From positions 62,001 to 126,000 of the forward strand of contig NZ_MSRC01000011.1 in NCBI RefSeq assembly GCF_010093085.1: 64,000 nucleotides of DNA, read 5' to 3'. Position numbers and translations under genes: made by a program. The DNA comes from Bacillus sp. SKDU12. Its GTDB lineage: Bacteria; Bacillota; Bacilli; Bacillales; Bacillaceae. Under the pieces are notes generated by a model. That model worked only from the letters and a program-made list of their open reading frames with translations, was not told the origin of the DNA and made no database searches. Shown here in pieces: positions 1-10,822 of this stretch (position 1 is its first letter; the number at the start of each line of letters is the position of its first letter).

Positions 1-104
1 AAACACTGCGTGAAGCGGAGTTGACGGCAACGCGGAGAGATTCGCGGACAAAATATATCAGTCTGCGCGAAGACATAAGTCAAAGAGATTTGCCATTGGA
101 ATAA
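1..104 (+). CDS. 3' end of a probable ArsR-type winged-helix regulator (partial)
   Basis: An open frame enters from the left edge (first full codon at base 3) and stops with TAA at 102-104. About 33 residues are visible. They contain LREAELTATRRDSRTKYISL, which looks like the recognition-helix end and beta-wing of an ArsR-family winged helix. In B. subtilis 168 the genes beyond naiP are yceJ (efflux) and yceK (ArsR type), so yceK is a reasonable guess. Only the C-terminus is visible, so the family call is tentative. Confidence 0.45.
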   Translation, partial: TLREAELTATRRDSRTKYISLREDISQRDLPLE

Positions 105-180
105 GGTACCCTTTTGCTTGCTTCTCTTCCCCCTCTTTTTACAGGATCAGCTTCATTCTCTGTAATTTGGTTATGCGATC

Positions 181-207
181 AGGCTGTCAAGAATAGCTCG
201 ACAGCCT
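181..207. terminator. Hairpin between the left-edge gene and naiP
   Basis: Perfect inverted repeat AGGCTGTC / GACAGCCT with an 11-base loop, lying between two convergent genes. There is no strong T-run on either side, so it may be a weak terminator or an mRNA 3' stabilising hairpin. Confidence 0.4.
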
Positions 208-214
208 GAGCATC

Positions 215-1417
215 TCATTCAAGCTCAGTTTGTTTCGTTTCTTTCCCCATAATCAAAATACAAGCAACCGCGAGTAAGATAGCAATACAAAAGATTGAAA
301 AGATGATCGAAAATGAGATATGACGGGCTGCCAGCGTCCCGACGAGAAGCGGCCCGAAAATGCCTCCGATTCTTCCAAACGCCGCTGTCGTTCCTGAACC
401 TGTCGCGCGAATCGCTGTTGGATATTGTTCTGGTGTATAGGCATACAGCACGCCCCACGCACCAAGATTGAAAAATGATAACAGCATTCCGGCTGCAAGC
501 AGAAGGCCTAAGGAATCTGCCGTTCCGAAGAAATAGGCGCTTCCTGCTGTACCAATCAAGTAAATGACAAGTATCCATTTCCGGCCCGCTTTTTCGATCA
601 GCCAAGCGGCAGAAAAATAGCCTGGAAGCTGAGCAAGCGTCATCAGCAGGACGTATTCAAAGCTTTGAATCATACTGAATCCCTTTAAAAGCATGACACT
701 CGGCAGCCATAGGAACATGCCGTAATACGAAAACACCACACAGAACCAAACGATCGACAGCATCACAGTCGGCCGTCTATACTGTCTGGCCCAGACGCTT
801 TTTACATTCTCCCACACCGATTTCTTTTTGGCGGAAAGCGACTCATATTTTGGCGAATCAGGCAGCCCCGTCCGCAAGTACAGCGCATAAAATGCAGTCA
901 GTGCGGTTAACAGCAGGGCGCCCTGCCAGCCGAAGCTTGGGATCACAAAGTAAGAAATCAGCGCCGCCGCCAGCCAGCCCACTGCCCAAAAGCTTTCCAA
1001 AAGAACAATCACTCTGCCCCGCTTTTCAGGCACAACTGCTTCGGACACGAGGGTTGAAGCGACTGGAAGCTCACCGCCAAGCCCCATTCCGATCACGAAA
1101 CGCAAGATGAGGAATGCTGATAAACTCGTCACAAAAGCGGAAATGCCGCTTCCGATTGAAAAGCATAAAAGGGTAATGATAAACACCTTTTTGCGACCGA
1201 TTCGATCAGCCATGAGACCAAACAAAAACGCACCGACAGCCATGCCGACGGAATTGACGCTCCCGATCCATTTCATTTCTTCGGGCGACAGGTTCCATTC
1301 GACATGCAGGGCGGCGATAATAAACGATAATATTCCGACATCCATTGCATCAAACAGCCATCCCAAGCCGGCGATGCCCAGCAGTTTACGCTGAGAAATA
1401 GGCTGTTGTTTTCCCAT
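215..1417 (-). CDS. naiP: Niacin transporter, major facilitator superfamily
   Basis: A 400-residue MFS transporter with twelve predicted membrane segments. The MFS loop signature GLMADRIGRKKVF lies between segments 2 and 3, and a similar motif (EKAGRKW) sits in the second half. It matches B. subtilis NaiP (YceI), which imports nicotinic acid for NAD salvage. I chose the ATG at 1417 (MGKQQPIS), which has AGAGGTG at suitable spacing and gives the 400 residues of the 168 protein. The frame could also start at GTG 1426. A NiaR-type site lies upstream. The gene follows the yceCDEFGH operon, separated by a terminator, so it is probably its own unit. The family fit is strong; niacin specificity rests on orthology. 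Confidence 0.9.
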   Translation of the reverse strand: MGKQQPISQRKLLGIAGLGWLFDAMDVGILSFIIAALHVEWNLSPEEMKWIGSVNSVGMAVGAFLFGLMADRIGRKKVFIITLLCFSIGSGISAFVTSLSAFLILRFVIGMGLGGELPVASTLVSEAVVPEKRGRVIVLLESFWAVGWLAAALISYFVIPSFGWQGALLLTALTAFYALYLRTGLPDSPKYESLSAKKKSVWENVKSVWARQYRRPTVMLSIVWFCVVFSYYGMFLWLPSVMLLKGFSMIQSFEYVLLMTLAQLPGYFSAAWLIEKAGRKWILVIYLIGTAGSAYFFGTADSLGLLLAAGMLLSFFNLGAWGVLYAYTPEQYPTAIRATGSGTTAAFGRIGGIFGPLLVGTLAARHISFSIIFSIFCIAILLAVACILIMGKETKQTELE

Positions 1418-1456
1418 TGCCAACACCTCTGATATACAAAATGATTACCGTTTAAG

Positions 1457-1476
1457 TTTACACCTGTCTTTACACT
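1457..1476 (-). promoter_or_regulatory. Candidate NiaR operator and promoter of naiP
   Basis: On the minus strand the sequence GTGTAAAGACAGGTGTAAAC occurs about 40 bases before naiP. It resembles the NiaR (YrxA) operator known from nad and niacin-transport genes of Firmicutes. A weak promoter, TTGTTT, 17 bases, TAAAGA, can be drawn so that its -10 falls inside the site, which would allow repression when niacin is plentiful. The factor assignment is inference from family knowledge. Confidence 0.6.
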
Positions 1477-1494
1477 ATGTCATTAACAAAAACA

Positions 1495-1534
1495 AAAAAT
1501 CCCCGCTTATGTTTCACAAGCGGGGGATTTTTTA
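1495..1534. terminator. Terminator after yceH
   Basis: GC-rich stem CCCCGCTT / AAGCGGGG with A-run and T-run on both sides. It starts at the yceH stop codon and ends the yceCDEFGH transcript. Confidence 0.85.
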
Positions 1535-2623
1535 TTGCTCCAATGCTGCTTTTTTAATATTATCCTGCAGCTGAGCAATACGTCTCGCGCCGTCTTCACG
1601 GAGGCGTTTGTTTTCTTCTTCGATTTGTTTTGTTTCCTGCATGCCGCTGACGATCGTGTTCCAAGACGATTCGATCGTTTCTATATCGATGCTTGGTCTG
1701 CCAGCCATTCTGGCAATTTCAACGCTTTGGCTGGAGATGTTTTCAGCATTTCGTTTCAGCATTTCGTTTGTCCGGCGGTCAAGCTCGCTCATAGAGTCAG
1801 CCACAAGCTTTTGCCGTTTTACCGTAACAGCCTGAATAATGCCGTTTTTGAAAATCGGAATGGTGATAATGAATGCGGAATTGATTTTCCCGATCAGCTT
1901 TGTATTTCCGCGCTGAAGGAGACGGATCTGAGGTGCCGTTTGAAGAGCCACCATCCGCGCCATATCCAAATCATATACCCGTTCCTCAAGCGCCTGAATG
2001 CCGTTGCGCAGCGTATCAAGCTGCATTTGCGCCAGCTGATTGCCGCTTGCCGCTTTTTCTTCATATGAAGGAAGGATTGATTGCATCTCTTCCAGCTTCA
2101 TTTGTCCGGCAACTACATACTTTTCAAGCTCCATATAGTAGTTGACATTGTTTTCGTACATTTCATCGAGCGTGTAATTCGTCTTTGTCATCTCATCTTT
2201 GTATTTCGAAATCTCAACGTTGATTTTTTCAATCTCTCCGCCAAGCGTCTGATACTTTTTAAAGATTTTTTCGATCATGCTTTCGCCGCGTTTGAAAATT
2301 TTCGCCATCAATCCCTTCGGCTCATCAAAATCATTTTTATCGAAGCGATCCATGATTTTTCCAAGCTGAGTCAGCATTGTGCCGGAGTCTGTCACACTTG
2401 TTGTTTTCATCATCCCCAAGATGCGGTCAGAGAACTTGGAAATTTCAACAGCCGGCTCCTTCCCGTATTCAAGCAGCTCCATTTGGTTTTTAACGTCAAT
2501 TTGCTGCGCAAGCCGCTTTACATGCGGATCTTGGCGAAGCTGGAGACGGATATCATCAGCTTTTTGCTGGGTAATTTCTTCACTTTTATCGAGAACAATC
2601 GGATTTTGATTTTCTGTTGTCAT
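1532..2623 (-). CDS. yceH: TelA/KlaA-family toxic-anion resistance protein
   Basis: A 363-residue soluble protein rich in charged helices. Coiled-coil-like segments (around 120-160 and at the C-terminus) match the TelA family (TerA/KlaA-type tellurite-resistance proteins). It is the last gene of the yceCDEFGH operon, 15 bases after yceG, with ribosome site GGAGAG. TelA proteins travel with TerD, TerC and YceG-like proteins in Ter stress modules. Their biochemical activity is not known. The family call is firm and the function is only 'envelope or toxic-anion stress'. Confidence 0.88.
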   Translation of the reverse strand: MTTENQNPIVLDKSEEITQQKADDIRLQLRQDPHVKRLAQQIDVKNQMELLEYGKEPAVEISKFSDRILGMMKTTSVTDSGTMLTQLGKIMDRFDKNDFDEPKGLMAKIFKRGESMIEKIFKKYQTLGGEIEKINVEISKYKDEMTKTNYTLDEMYENNVNYYMELEKYVVAGQMKLEEMQSILPSYEEKAASGNQLAQMQLDTLRNGIQALEERVYDLDMARMVALQTAPQIRLLQRGNTKLIGKINSAFIITIPIFKNGIIQAVTVKRQKLVADSMSELDRRTNEMLKRNAENISSQSVEIARMAGRPSIDIETIESSWNTIVSGMQETKQIEEENKRLREDGARRIAQLQDNIKKAALEQ

Positions 2624-2637
2624 GCTTTTTTCTCTCC

Positions 2638-4251
2638 TTACTTTTGGGTAATCGTTCTGAACAGCCTGCTCACAAGCGAAGGCTCTTTATAGTCCTGCTG
2701 AAACACCATGTCATCCAGCCAGTGGATATCATACTGATCCTCTTCAATAAACTGCTCAATATCTTGATGGCCGGGAGGGTTATAAATGACGATATCAATC
2801 CCGATTTCATTCAGGAACAGCAAAGCAGCAGCATCTGAACGCGTGAGTCCGCCGTTCATTTCTGTGTGATATAAAAGAAGCTTTGGAACGGCTTGCGCAT
2901 AGTCGAACATGTGAATTAATTTCAGCAGATGAGCAGGCAGGTTTGTTGTTTGTTTAAACAAGTAGATTTGAACATCCTTGACTTGTTCCTGATGCAAAGC
3001 CTTAAGCTTTGGATGTCTGCACATTCTCGAAATTGTTTTGGCAATGGCAGTCTGAACGCCGGCCGGAAGCTGCTTGTACTGCCACACATTGCTGGCCATC
3101 AGCTTATCCGGATCAATATTCCCTTCGTGGTCAAGCGCATGGCTGTAATGAAATTGATAGTTCGATTTTATTTCTTTTGTAAACGGAAAGCTTCTGACCA
3201 TTTCTGTTTCCTGATATTCAGCTAATGTATGAAGCCTGCTCCAATATTCTTTATTGTCCTTTGATACACCCATAATTTTGGCAAACACATTTGGAATCTC
3301 GATAGAATGTTGATCAGCTTTGAAATTAGGTCGAATAAAGGCACGTTCTTTCGTAATTAAGAACAGTTCATCATAGGTTGTTTTCAGCGTAACAGACATC
3401 GGTGTGTGTTCTCTGAACTGCCATGGCTTGTACAGCATAGATTCCTCGTGGTTCAGCACATGTTCAAATTCCTTTGTTGAACGGTAGGCCACTGTTGATT
3501 TCCGGTCTGGTTTTTCTTTCGGAAACGGCTGAAGCTCCGACACATCGGGAAGCTTTTCGGTAAAACCGAGCTCCTGCTTCGGATCGACAAGCGCCAGCTG
3601 ATCGGTTCCTGCCGGATGGAACAGCAGAACATCGCAGCCGACGATCATTAGATAATATAAGAAATAGAGCTGGCTTTTTGTCGCATCACCATACCAAACA
3701 ACCTTTGGCATCTCTCGCTCTATATCGGTATTTTCCAGCCAAGGATTCAGGTGATTCAAGGAAAACTTCGAAACATCAAGCAGCACTCTGCGAAAATCAG
3801 GATGATTCAGCCCTTGATCATGCCTGTCTGCAAATGTGTGTAAAAGCGTCATCAGCGCAGTTCTTAAATGGCGGTGCATCAAGGGATTTGAATGATTTGC
3901 AATCAGCTTTTGCCCGTCAAGAAAGGCAACAAAACGGCTGACTGACAGTCCTTTTTCCTTCTGGCTGATCAAATGAATATGCTGGAGCTTTTGAAATGTG
4001 TCCGGCTCGATCGTTTTATCAAGCGTTTCACTTAGAATGGTAATGCGTTCGTTTATAGACAGCTCATACAGCTCGTTATAGTAGTCTGTCTCATCAATAG
4101 GCGTGCCTAAAATCTGTCCCGCAAGACGAGAAAATGAGAGGCCTTGTTTTGTTTCAAAGTGGTCCCGCTCATCCAATGGCTGAAGCAGCAGGCTTTTCCA
4201 ATCCCCGTCAGCCGGAGCCGCTTTATGAATGATTAGTTCTTCTTGTCTCAT
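2638..4251 (-). CDS. yceG: YceG-family protein of the Ter stress operon
   Basis: A 537-residue protein with no signal peptide or membrane segment, matching B. subtilis YceG. I place the start at ATG 4251 (MRQEELII). The adjacent ATG at 4254 is only two bases from the AAAGGAGG ribosome site. YceG-type proteins always occur beside TelA in Ter modules, and this one is 15 bases upstream of yceH. No catalytic motif is obvious to me, so I assign no reaction. A hairpin lies between it and yceF. Confidence 0.85.
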   Translation of the reverse strand: MRQEELIIHKAAPADGDWKSLLLQPLDERDHFETKQGLSFSRLAGQILGTPIDETDYYNELYELSINERITILSETLDKTIEPDTFQKLQHIHLISQKEKGLSVSRFVAFLDGQKLIANHSNPLMHRHLRTALMTLLHTFADRHDQGLNHPDFRRVLLDVSKFSLNHLNPWLENTDIEREMPKVVWYGDATKSQLYFLYYLMIVGCDVLLFHPAGTDQLALVDPKQELGFTEKLPDVSELQPFPKEKPDRKSTVAYRSTKEFEHVLNHEESMLYKPWQFREHTPMSVTLKTTYDELFLITKERAFIRPNFKADQHSIEIPNVFAKIMGVSKDNKEYWSRLHTLAEYQETEMVRSFPFTKEIKSNYQFHYSHALDHEGNIDPDKLMASNVWQYKQLPAGVQTAIAKTISRMCRHPKLKALHQEQVKDVQIYLFKQTTNLPAHLLKLIHMFDYAQAVPKLLLYHTEMNGGLTRSDAAALLFLNEIGIDIVIYNPPGHQDIEQFIEEDQYDIHWLDDMVFQQDYKEPSLVSRLFRTITQK

Positions 4252-4294
4252 CATATCCTCCTTTCCGGTTTGTCTTGAACGATATTTCTGTAAC

Positions 4295-4324
4295 AAAAAA
4301 GGAAGGACATAAACCTCCCTCCTT
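4295..4324 (-). terminator. Possible internal attenuator between yceF and yceG
   Basis: On the minus strand AAGGAGGGAGG, a short loop and CCTTCCTT are followed by six T residues. It lies just after yceF inside the operon, so it could reduce transcription into yceGH. Pairing is imperfect. Confidence 0.5.
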
Positions 4325-4332
4325 GTTTTGTT

Positions 4333-5106
4333 TTATTCTTCTTTTGACGCGGCTGTCTGTTCGCGCACTTGCTTTTGTTTGTTGATGTAGTGAATGATAA
4401 ATGTAATCACAAAAGCAGCAATAATGATAATGAAGAACACAGAGTGCGGCATTTCGTAATGGAAAGCGCTCGCCGCCATTTTCAGCGCGATAATGCCGAT
4501 TAATACGAATGCTGTGTTTTCCAGCTCAGGAATTTTATCAATCAGGACAAGGAATACTTTTGCCACTGTACGCATCATCAGGATACCAAGCATACCGCCA
4601 ATCATAAGCACCCATACTTTTTCAGACACTGCAAATGCAGCCAAGATGCTGTCCACAGAGAAGGCGAGGTCCATCAATTCAACTGAAATGACAGTCGCCC
4701 AGAAGATCCCGAACGTGCGGGCCATCCACGAATTTTTCTTAATGCCGTCCGCTTCATCTTCTTTTTCGCCGATCCAGAAGTGCTTAATGACGATCCAAGC
4801 CAGATAAAGCGCGCCAAGCACTTTAATCCACCAAAATTTAATGAGGAGCATGCCGAGCCCGATAAAAATAAACCTAAAAATATACGCTCCAAACAACCCG
4901 TACGTTAACGCTTTTTTCCGCTGTTTTTCCGGCAGGTGTTTAACCATGACCGCAAGAACAAGCGCGTTATCAGCTGATAAAAGAGCCTCCAAAACAACAA
5001 GGGAACCGATCAGACCCCATGAAACAGGATCAGTCAAAACTTCCCCCCACATTTTCCAATCGAAAAATGAAGCATACGTAGACATGATATGATGTAAAAA
5101 GTCCAA
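4333..5106 (-). CDS. yceF: TerC-family integral membrane protein
   Basis: A 257-residue membrane protein with about seven hydrophobic segments and the acidic TerC motifs LSADNAL (first segment) and ELMDLAFSVDSI (middle). TerC proteins are tied to tellurite/oxidative stress and, in B. subtilis, to metal (manganese) handling. I use TTG 5106 because GGGAGG precedes it by six bases; the upstream ATG at 5121 lies at that ribosome site. It follows yceE in the operon. The transported or bound ion is inferred from family knowledge. Confidence 0.87.
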   Translation of the reverse strand: MDFLHHIMSTYASFFDWKMWGEVLTDPVSWGLIGSLVVLEALLSADNALVLAVMVKHLPEKQRKKALTYGLFGAYIFRFIFIGLGMLLIKFWWIKVLGALYLAWIVIKHFWIGEKEDEADGIKKNSWMARTFGIFWATVISVELMDLAFSVDSILAAFAVSEKVWVLMIGGMLGILMMRTVAKVFLVLIDKIPELENTAFVLIGIIALKMAASAFHYEMPHSVFFIIIIAAFVITFIIHYINKQKQVREQTAASKEE

Positions 5107-5157
5107 GTTTTTTCCTCCCATTACTTTAAAACGGTGACGTCTCTATTTGTCACTCGC

Positions 5158-5736
5158 TTACACTTGTAAACCGTAGTTCCGGCACAATGAAGCCAGTCCG
5201 CCGGAAAAACCGCTGCCGATCGCATTGAATTTCCACTCGCCGCCGTGTCTGTAAAGCTCGCAAACGACAACAGCTGTTTCAATGGAGAAGTCTTCTCCTA
5301 AGTCAAAGCGCAGCAGCTCATTCTGCGTTTCTTCATCCACAACGCGGACAAACGCGTTGGATACTTGTCCAAAGTTTTGGCTGCGTGCTTCAGCATCATG
5401 AATGGTCACTGTGATGCCGATTTTTTCAATGTTAGCAGGGATCTTTGAAAAGTCAACGATAATCTGCTCATCATCCCCGTCACCCTCACCTGTGCGGTTG
5501 TCACCTGTATGGATGACACCGCCGCTCGGATGTTCAAGGTTATTATAAAAGACAAAATCGAGATCATTCACGCAGTTATCATTCGCATCTACTAAAAAGG
5601 CTGAAGCATCCAGATCAAAATCATGTCCGCCCGAGTACTTGTTTGTATCCCAGCCTAATCCGATTACCGCTTTTGCGAGTCCCGGATTGGTTTTCGTTAA
5701 ATCAATGCGTTCTCCTTTTGATAATTGAATGGCCAT
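5158..5736 (-). CDS. yceE: TerD-family calcium-binding stress protein
   Basis: A 192-residue cytosolic TerD-domain protein. The acidic metal-binding loops [11 protein letters not shown] (about 39-49) and [14 protein letters not shown] (about 79-92) match the Ca-binding signature of TerD. It is clearly paralogous to yceD, its upstream neighbour 33 bases away, and more distantly to yceC. The ribosome site AAGGAGAG is good. TerD proteins respond to envelope and oxidative stress. Partner proteins are unknown. Confidence 0.9.
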   Translation of the reverse strand: MAIQLSKGERIDLTKTNPGLAKAVIGLGWDTNKYSGGHDFDLDASAFLVDANDNCVNDLDFVFYNNLEHPSGGVIHTGDNRTGEGDGDDEQIIVDFSKIPANIEKIGITVTIHDAEARSQNFGQVSNAFVRVVDEETQNELLRFDLGEDFSIETAVVVCELYRHGGEWKFNAIGSGFSGGLASLCRNYGLQV

Positions 5737-5769
5737 ATTGTCTCTCTCCTTTTGCTCTTTGTATTTGTC

Positions 5770-6351
5770 TTAACCGACTTGCAAGCCGTAGTCCGTTGCG
5801 ATCCGGGCAAGGCCGCCTTGGTAGCCTGAGCCGATAGCGGAGAATTTCCACTCGCCGTTATGTCTGTAAAGCTCCCCTGCAATGATTGCCGTTTCAATAG
5901 AGAAATCTTCGGCAAGGTCGTAACGGATGAGTTCTTCATTTGTTTCTTCATTGACGATGCGAACGAACGCATTTGATACCTGTCCAAAGTTTTGGCTGCG
6001 CGCTTCCGCTTCATGAATAGTGATAACAAATGAGATTTTATCAATGTTAGCAGGCACAGCGCTGAGGTTGACCTTGACACTCTCGTCATCGCCTTCGCCA
6101 GCACCAGTCAAATTATCGCCTGAGTGGACGACTGAACCATTACCGCCTTCAAGCTGGTTATAGAAAATAAAATCATTTTGAGATGCGCATTTTCCAGACG
6201 CATCTAAAAGAAACACACTTGAATCAAGGTCAAAGTCGTGTCCGCCATCATACTTATTCGTATCCCAGCCTAAACCGATAACAACCTTTGAAAGACCCGG
6301 ATTTGTTTTTGTTAAATCTACTTTTTGTCCTTTTGCCAATGAAATTGCCAT
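5770..6351 (-). CDS. yceD: TerD-family calcium-binding stress protein
   Basis: A 193-residue TerD-domain protein, the closest relative of yceE in the operon. The loops [11 protein letters not shown] and [13 protein letters not shown] carry the acidic Ca ligands. It lies 21 bases downstream of yceC. The tandem trio suggests duplication within a Ter stress module. Confidence 0.9.
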   Translation of the reverse strand: MAISLAKGQKVDLTKTNPGLSKVVIGLGWDTNKYDGGHDFDLDSSVFLLDASGKCASQNDFIFYNQLEGGNGSVVHSGDNLTGAGEGDDESVKVNLSAVPANIDKISFVITIHEAEARSQNFGQVSNAFVRIVNEETNEELIRYDLAEDFSIETAIIAGELYRHNGEWKFSAIGSGYQGGLARIATDYGLQVG

Positions 6352-6372
6352 GCTTCATCCACTCCTATTCTT

Positions 6373-6972
6373 TTATACGTACCGGCTGATAATATCTTCT
6401 AGTCTTGTATCATTTGTGCCTTCACCGATCGCCGCAAACTTCCACTCGCTGCCGCTGCGGTAAATTTCAGCTGTAATCAGGCTTGTTCTGCCGGCATAAT
6501 TGTCTCGCAAATTGTATTTGAGCATTTCTTCTTGATTAGATTGATCGACCACACGGATAAACGCGTTTTGAATCATGCCGAAATCCTGTCTTCTTCTGAC
6601 ACAATCATAAATGTTCACAACAAATACAAGCTTATCAATGTGTGCAGGCACTTTTTCCAAATCTACTATGATTTGCTCGTCATCGCCATCACCGTCGCCC
6701 GTCAGGTTGTCTCCTGTATGCTTTATGCTGCCGCAGCGGCTTTTCAGGTTGCCGAAATAGATCAAATTTTTCTTATCGGTAAATTTTCCGTTTTCAAGCA
6801 TCAGCACTGACGCGTCACAGTCGATATTCGGACCGCCTCCGCCAAGCAGTTTGCTGAAGAAACCTCCGCCTGAAGAAACCGGGTCCCAACCAAGACCGAC
6901 CAGCAATTTTGACAGGCCGGCTTTTCCTTTTGTTAAATCAATTCGCTGACCTTTTTCTAAAGAAATTGCCAC
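6373..6972 (-). CDS. yceC: Divergent TerD-family protein, first gene of the Ter operon
   Basis: A 199-residue TerD-domain protein. It keeps the second acidic loop (GDNLTGDGDGDDEQ) but has a Gly/Phe-rich insertion, GGGFFSKLLGGGG, before the first Asp loop (NIDCDASVLML). That insertion is absent from YceD and YceE. The start is GTG 6972, with AGGAG seven bases before it; another GTG lies at 6981. It opens the operon behind an ECF-type promoter. Confidence 0.87.
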   Translation of the reverse strand: MAISLEKGQRIDLTKGKAGLSKLLVGLGWDPVSSGGGFFSKLLGGGGPNIDCDASVLMLENGKFTDKKNLIYFGNLKSRCGSIKHTGDNLTGDGDGDDEQIIVDLEKVPAHIDKLVFVVNIYDCVRRRQDFGMIQNAFIRVVDQSNQEEMLKYNLRDNYAGRTSLITAEIYRSGSEWKFAAIGEGTNDTRLEDIISRYV

Positions 6973-7057
6973 ACGATTCACTCCTACTCATCAAAATATG
7001 AAGATAGTCACTTTTATTTTTAGGCTCACATGAAAAATAAGCCGTAAATTATTAATA

Positions 7058-7086
7058 TATACGTTTATTATTATACCAAAGTTTCG
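7058..7086 (-). promoter_or_regulatory. ECF-type promoter of the yceCDEFGH operon
   Basis: On the minus strand CGAAAC is followed after 17 bases by CGTATA. This is close to the TGAAAC/CGTATA pattern of SigW, SigM and SigX promoters. The operon is known in B. subtilis to respond to cell-envelope stress sigma factors. A TATAAT within the spacer could serve SigA, but its -35 is poor. Confidence 0.6.
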
Positions 7087-7254
7087 TAAAAGTTTAGAAT
7101 AATTGACGAAAATCCTCGAAAAAAACCTCCATATTTGCTATCTGTTATGCAAATGCTATGAAATACGTATTTTAAACAAACCATTTGACGCGGACAAGTC
7201 ATTTTGCCTATTCTTGTGTCACATTCTAAAAACAGACAGAAAGGGAGCGTCCTT

Positions 7255-8250
7255 TTGATTCATTTAAGCATACTTGATCAGGCACCTATTTCTAAAGAAG
7301 AAAGCGCTGTGACGACTCTCCAGCATTCGGTTGAGCTTGCCCAATTAAGCGAACAGTGGGGCTATATGCGTTATTGGTTTGCCGAACATCACAGCACGAA
7401 AGGACTGGCAAGCACAGCGCCTGAAATCATGATCGCCCGGATCGCAGCACAGACAAGCACAATTCGTGTCGGATCGGGAGGCGTTCTGCTGCCCCAATAC
7501 AGCCCGTTTAAAGTGGCTGAAACCTTTCGCCAGCTCGAGGCTCTGTACCCAAACCGGATTGATCTTGGCGTCGGGCGTTCTCCCGGCGGCACAACAAAGA
7601 CCCGTCTTGCGTTAACGGACGGAGTGAAAAAAAGCTTGACCGAATTTAACAGACAACTTGAGGATGTCTCATATTTTCTCACAGATTCCCTTCCTTCCGA
7701 GCATCCGTATGCCGGAATCAAAGCGGCGCCCCTTATCGATACTGCACCGGAGCTATGGGTGCTCGGGCTTGGTGAAAACAGCGCAAGGCGTGCGGCGCAC
7801 AAGGGCATTGGATATGTCTTTGGCCATTTCATTAATCCCGAACGGGGAGAAAGTGCGCTTCGCGTCTATCGGGAAAACTTTCAGCCATCGGCCCATTTCT
7901 TGTCTCCGGCAACGCTGTTTACGATTTTTGTCATTTGCGCAAAAACAGATGAAGAGGCAGAAGACCTAGCTTTAAGCCAGGATTTATGGCTTCTTCGCGT
8001 CGGAAAAGGCTTGGACAGCCGTGTGCCGAGCATCGAGGAGGCAAAAGCGCACCCCTACACAGCAGCTGATAAAAAACAGATAGAAGAAAACAGAAAGCGG
8101 ATGGTGATCGGTTCTCCAAACACCGTCAAGCAGCAGCTATTAGCGCTCGCAGACCGCTATGAAACAAATGAAATCATGATTCTGTGCAATGTGTTTGATT
8201 TTGAAGCAAAAAAAGAATCGTATGAGCGGCTTGCCGGGATATTTCTATAA
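7255..8250 (+). CDS. yceB: Luciferase-like flavin monooxygenase
   Basis: A 331-residue protein of the bacterial luciferase-like superfamily, which uses reduced FMN or F420-type flavin. The N-terminus LSILDQAPISK, the WFAEHH motif (about 43-48) and the RIDLGVGRSPGG motif are typical of the MsnO8 subgroup. I start at TTG 7255, preceded by AAAGGGAG; an in-frame ATG at 7204 lacks a ribosome site. The gene stands alone, convergent with znuB. The substrate is unknown. Confidence 0.85.
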   Translation: MIHLSILDQAPISKEESAVTTLQHSVELAQLSEQWGYMRYWFAEHHSTKGLASTAPEIMIARIAAQTSTIRVGSGGVLLPQYSPFKVAETFRQLEALYPNRIDLGVGRSPGGTTKTRLALTDGVKKSLTEFNRQLEDVSYFLTDSLPSEHPYAGIKAAPLIDTAPELWVLGLGENSARRAAHKGIGYVFGHFINPERGESALRVYRENFQPSAHFLSPATLFTIFVICAKTDEEAEDLALSQDLWLLRVGKGLDSRVPSIEEAKAHPYTAADKKQIEENRKRMVIGSPNTVKQQLLALADRYETNEIMILCNVFDFEAKKESYERLAGIFL

Positions 8251-8285
8251 AAAAAGCAGTTTTCCATTTGGAAAACTGCTTTTTA
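8249..8285. terminator. Bidirectional terminator between yceB and znuB
   Basis: Long stem AAGCAGTTTTCC / GGAAAACTGCTT flanked by A-run and T-run, so it can serve both convergent genes. Confidence 0.9.
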
Positions 8286-8287
8286 AG

Positions 8288-9783
<1,496 letters not shown>

Positions 9784-9813
9784 GTTAATCTTCCTTTCTC
9801 ACAAAGAAATAGC

Positions 9814-9831
9814 GTGCGCCCTCCGGCGCAC
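9814..9831. other. GC-rich hairpin between znuA and znuC
   Basis: GTGCGCC, CTCC loop, GGCGCAC. It has no T-run, so it is more likely an mRNA-stabilising or processing hairpin that raises znuA over znuCB than a terminator. Confidence 0.45.
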
Positions 9832-9837
9832 ACTATC

Positions 9838-10791
9838 TTATGATTTAACCAATAGTGAATCTTTCAGGGCATCAAGGTTTTGCTTCATAATGTCGATATA
9901 CCCTATCCCTTTATCCTGTTCTTCTTTACTTAAGCCTTCCAATGTATCGAGCACTTCTGTCTTCGCGCCGATTTCATTGGCAAGCGTTTCTGCGACCTTT
10001 GAGGATGCAATTTCTTCAAAATAAATAACGTTTACGTTGTGTTCTTTTGCATATGTTTTCAGCTTTGCCAAGTCGGCTGGGCTCGGTTCTTGTTCAGGTG
10101 AAAGCCCTGCAATCGGAACCTGCGTCAAACCGTAATCTTTTGCGAGATAGCTAAAAGCTGTGTGCTGCGTAATAAATTCTTTCTTCACTGCTTTTTTTGC
10201 GGTTGTACGATATAGTTTATCAAGATCCTGCAGTTTTGCAATATATTCTGCACTATTTTTCTCATAGTATTCTTTATGATCCGGGTCCTGTTTTACGATT
10301 TGCGCCGTAATATTTTTAACTTCCTTTTGCGCCAAAACAGGGCTGAGCCATATGTGGGGGTCCATTTCATGGCTGTGATCATGCTCCTCATGGTCTTCGT
10401 GCCCTTCTTCAGAGCCTTTCATTAAATCAATGCCTTTGCTCGCATTGACGAAAACGGCATGATCTTGGCCCATGCTTTTTTCAGTTGTCGGAACCCATGT
10501 CTCCATGTATTCACTATTATAAACGAACAAATCAGCACCTTGAATGTTGGCAATGTCTTTCGGCGTTGGTTCCCAATCATGCGGTTCGACTGAAGATGGG
10601 ATTAATAAATCCACATCGCCTTTGTCTTTTACAATTTGTTTCGTAAATTCATACATCGGATAAAATGTTGTGACAATGTGCAGTTTATCGCTCTTAGAAT
10701 CTGTCGACCCTTTTGTTGATGAATTGCCGCATGCTGCAGCCAATAAGAAGCACGCTGCAATCACAAACAAACCGCTCCATTTTTTAAACAT
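9838..10791 (-). CDS. znuA: Zinc-binding lipoprotein of the ZnuABC importer
   Basis: A 317-residue cluster-9 substrate-binding protein. The N-terminus has a lipoprotein signal with lipobox LAAACG. A His/Asp/Glu-rich loop (EEGHEDHEEHDHSHEMD) marks a zinc-family member. Further ligands are the His in PHDWEPTP and the His in the QHTAFSY segment. I place the start at ATG 10791, which is in the right place for the signal peptide; the frame is open further upstream but contains no signal. It leads the znuACB operon behind a Zur box. Confidence 0.93.
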   Translation of the reverse strand: MFKKWSGLFVIAACFLLAAACGNSSTKGSTDSKSDKLHIVTTFYPMYEFTKQIVKDKGDVDLLIPSSVEPHDWEPTPKDIANIQGADLFVYNSEYMETWVPTTEKSMGQDHAVFVNASKGIDLMKGSEEGHEDHEEHDHSHEMDPHIWLSPVLAQKEVKNITAQIVKQDPDHKEYYEKNSAEYIAKLQDLDKLYRTTAKKAVKKEFITQHTAFSYLAKDYGLTQVPIAGLSPEQEPSPADLAKLKTYAKEHNVNVIYFEEIASSKVAETLANEIGAKTEVLDTLEGLSKEEQDKGIGYIDIMKQNLDALKDSLLVKS

Positions 10792-10822
10792 ATCGTATAT
10801 CCCCTCTTTTTCAAAATGACTT

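Noticed and set aside
7139-7203. In-frame ATG at 7204 as the start of yceB
   Set aside because: It lacks a ribosome site, while TTG 7255 has AAAGGGAG and gives the usual length of the family.
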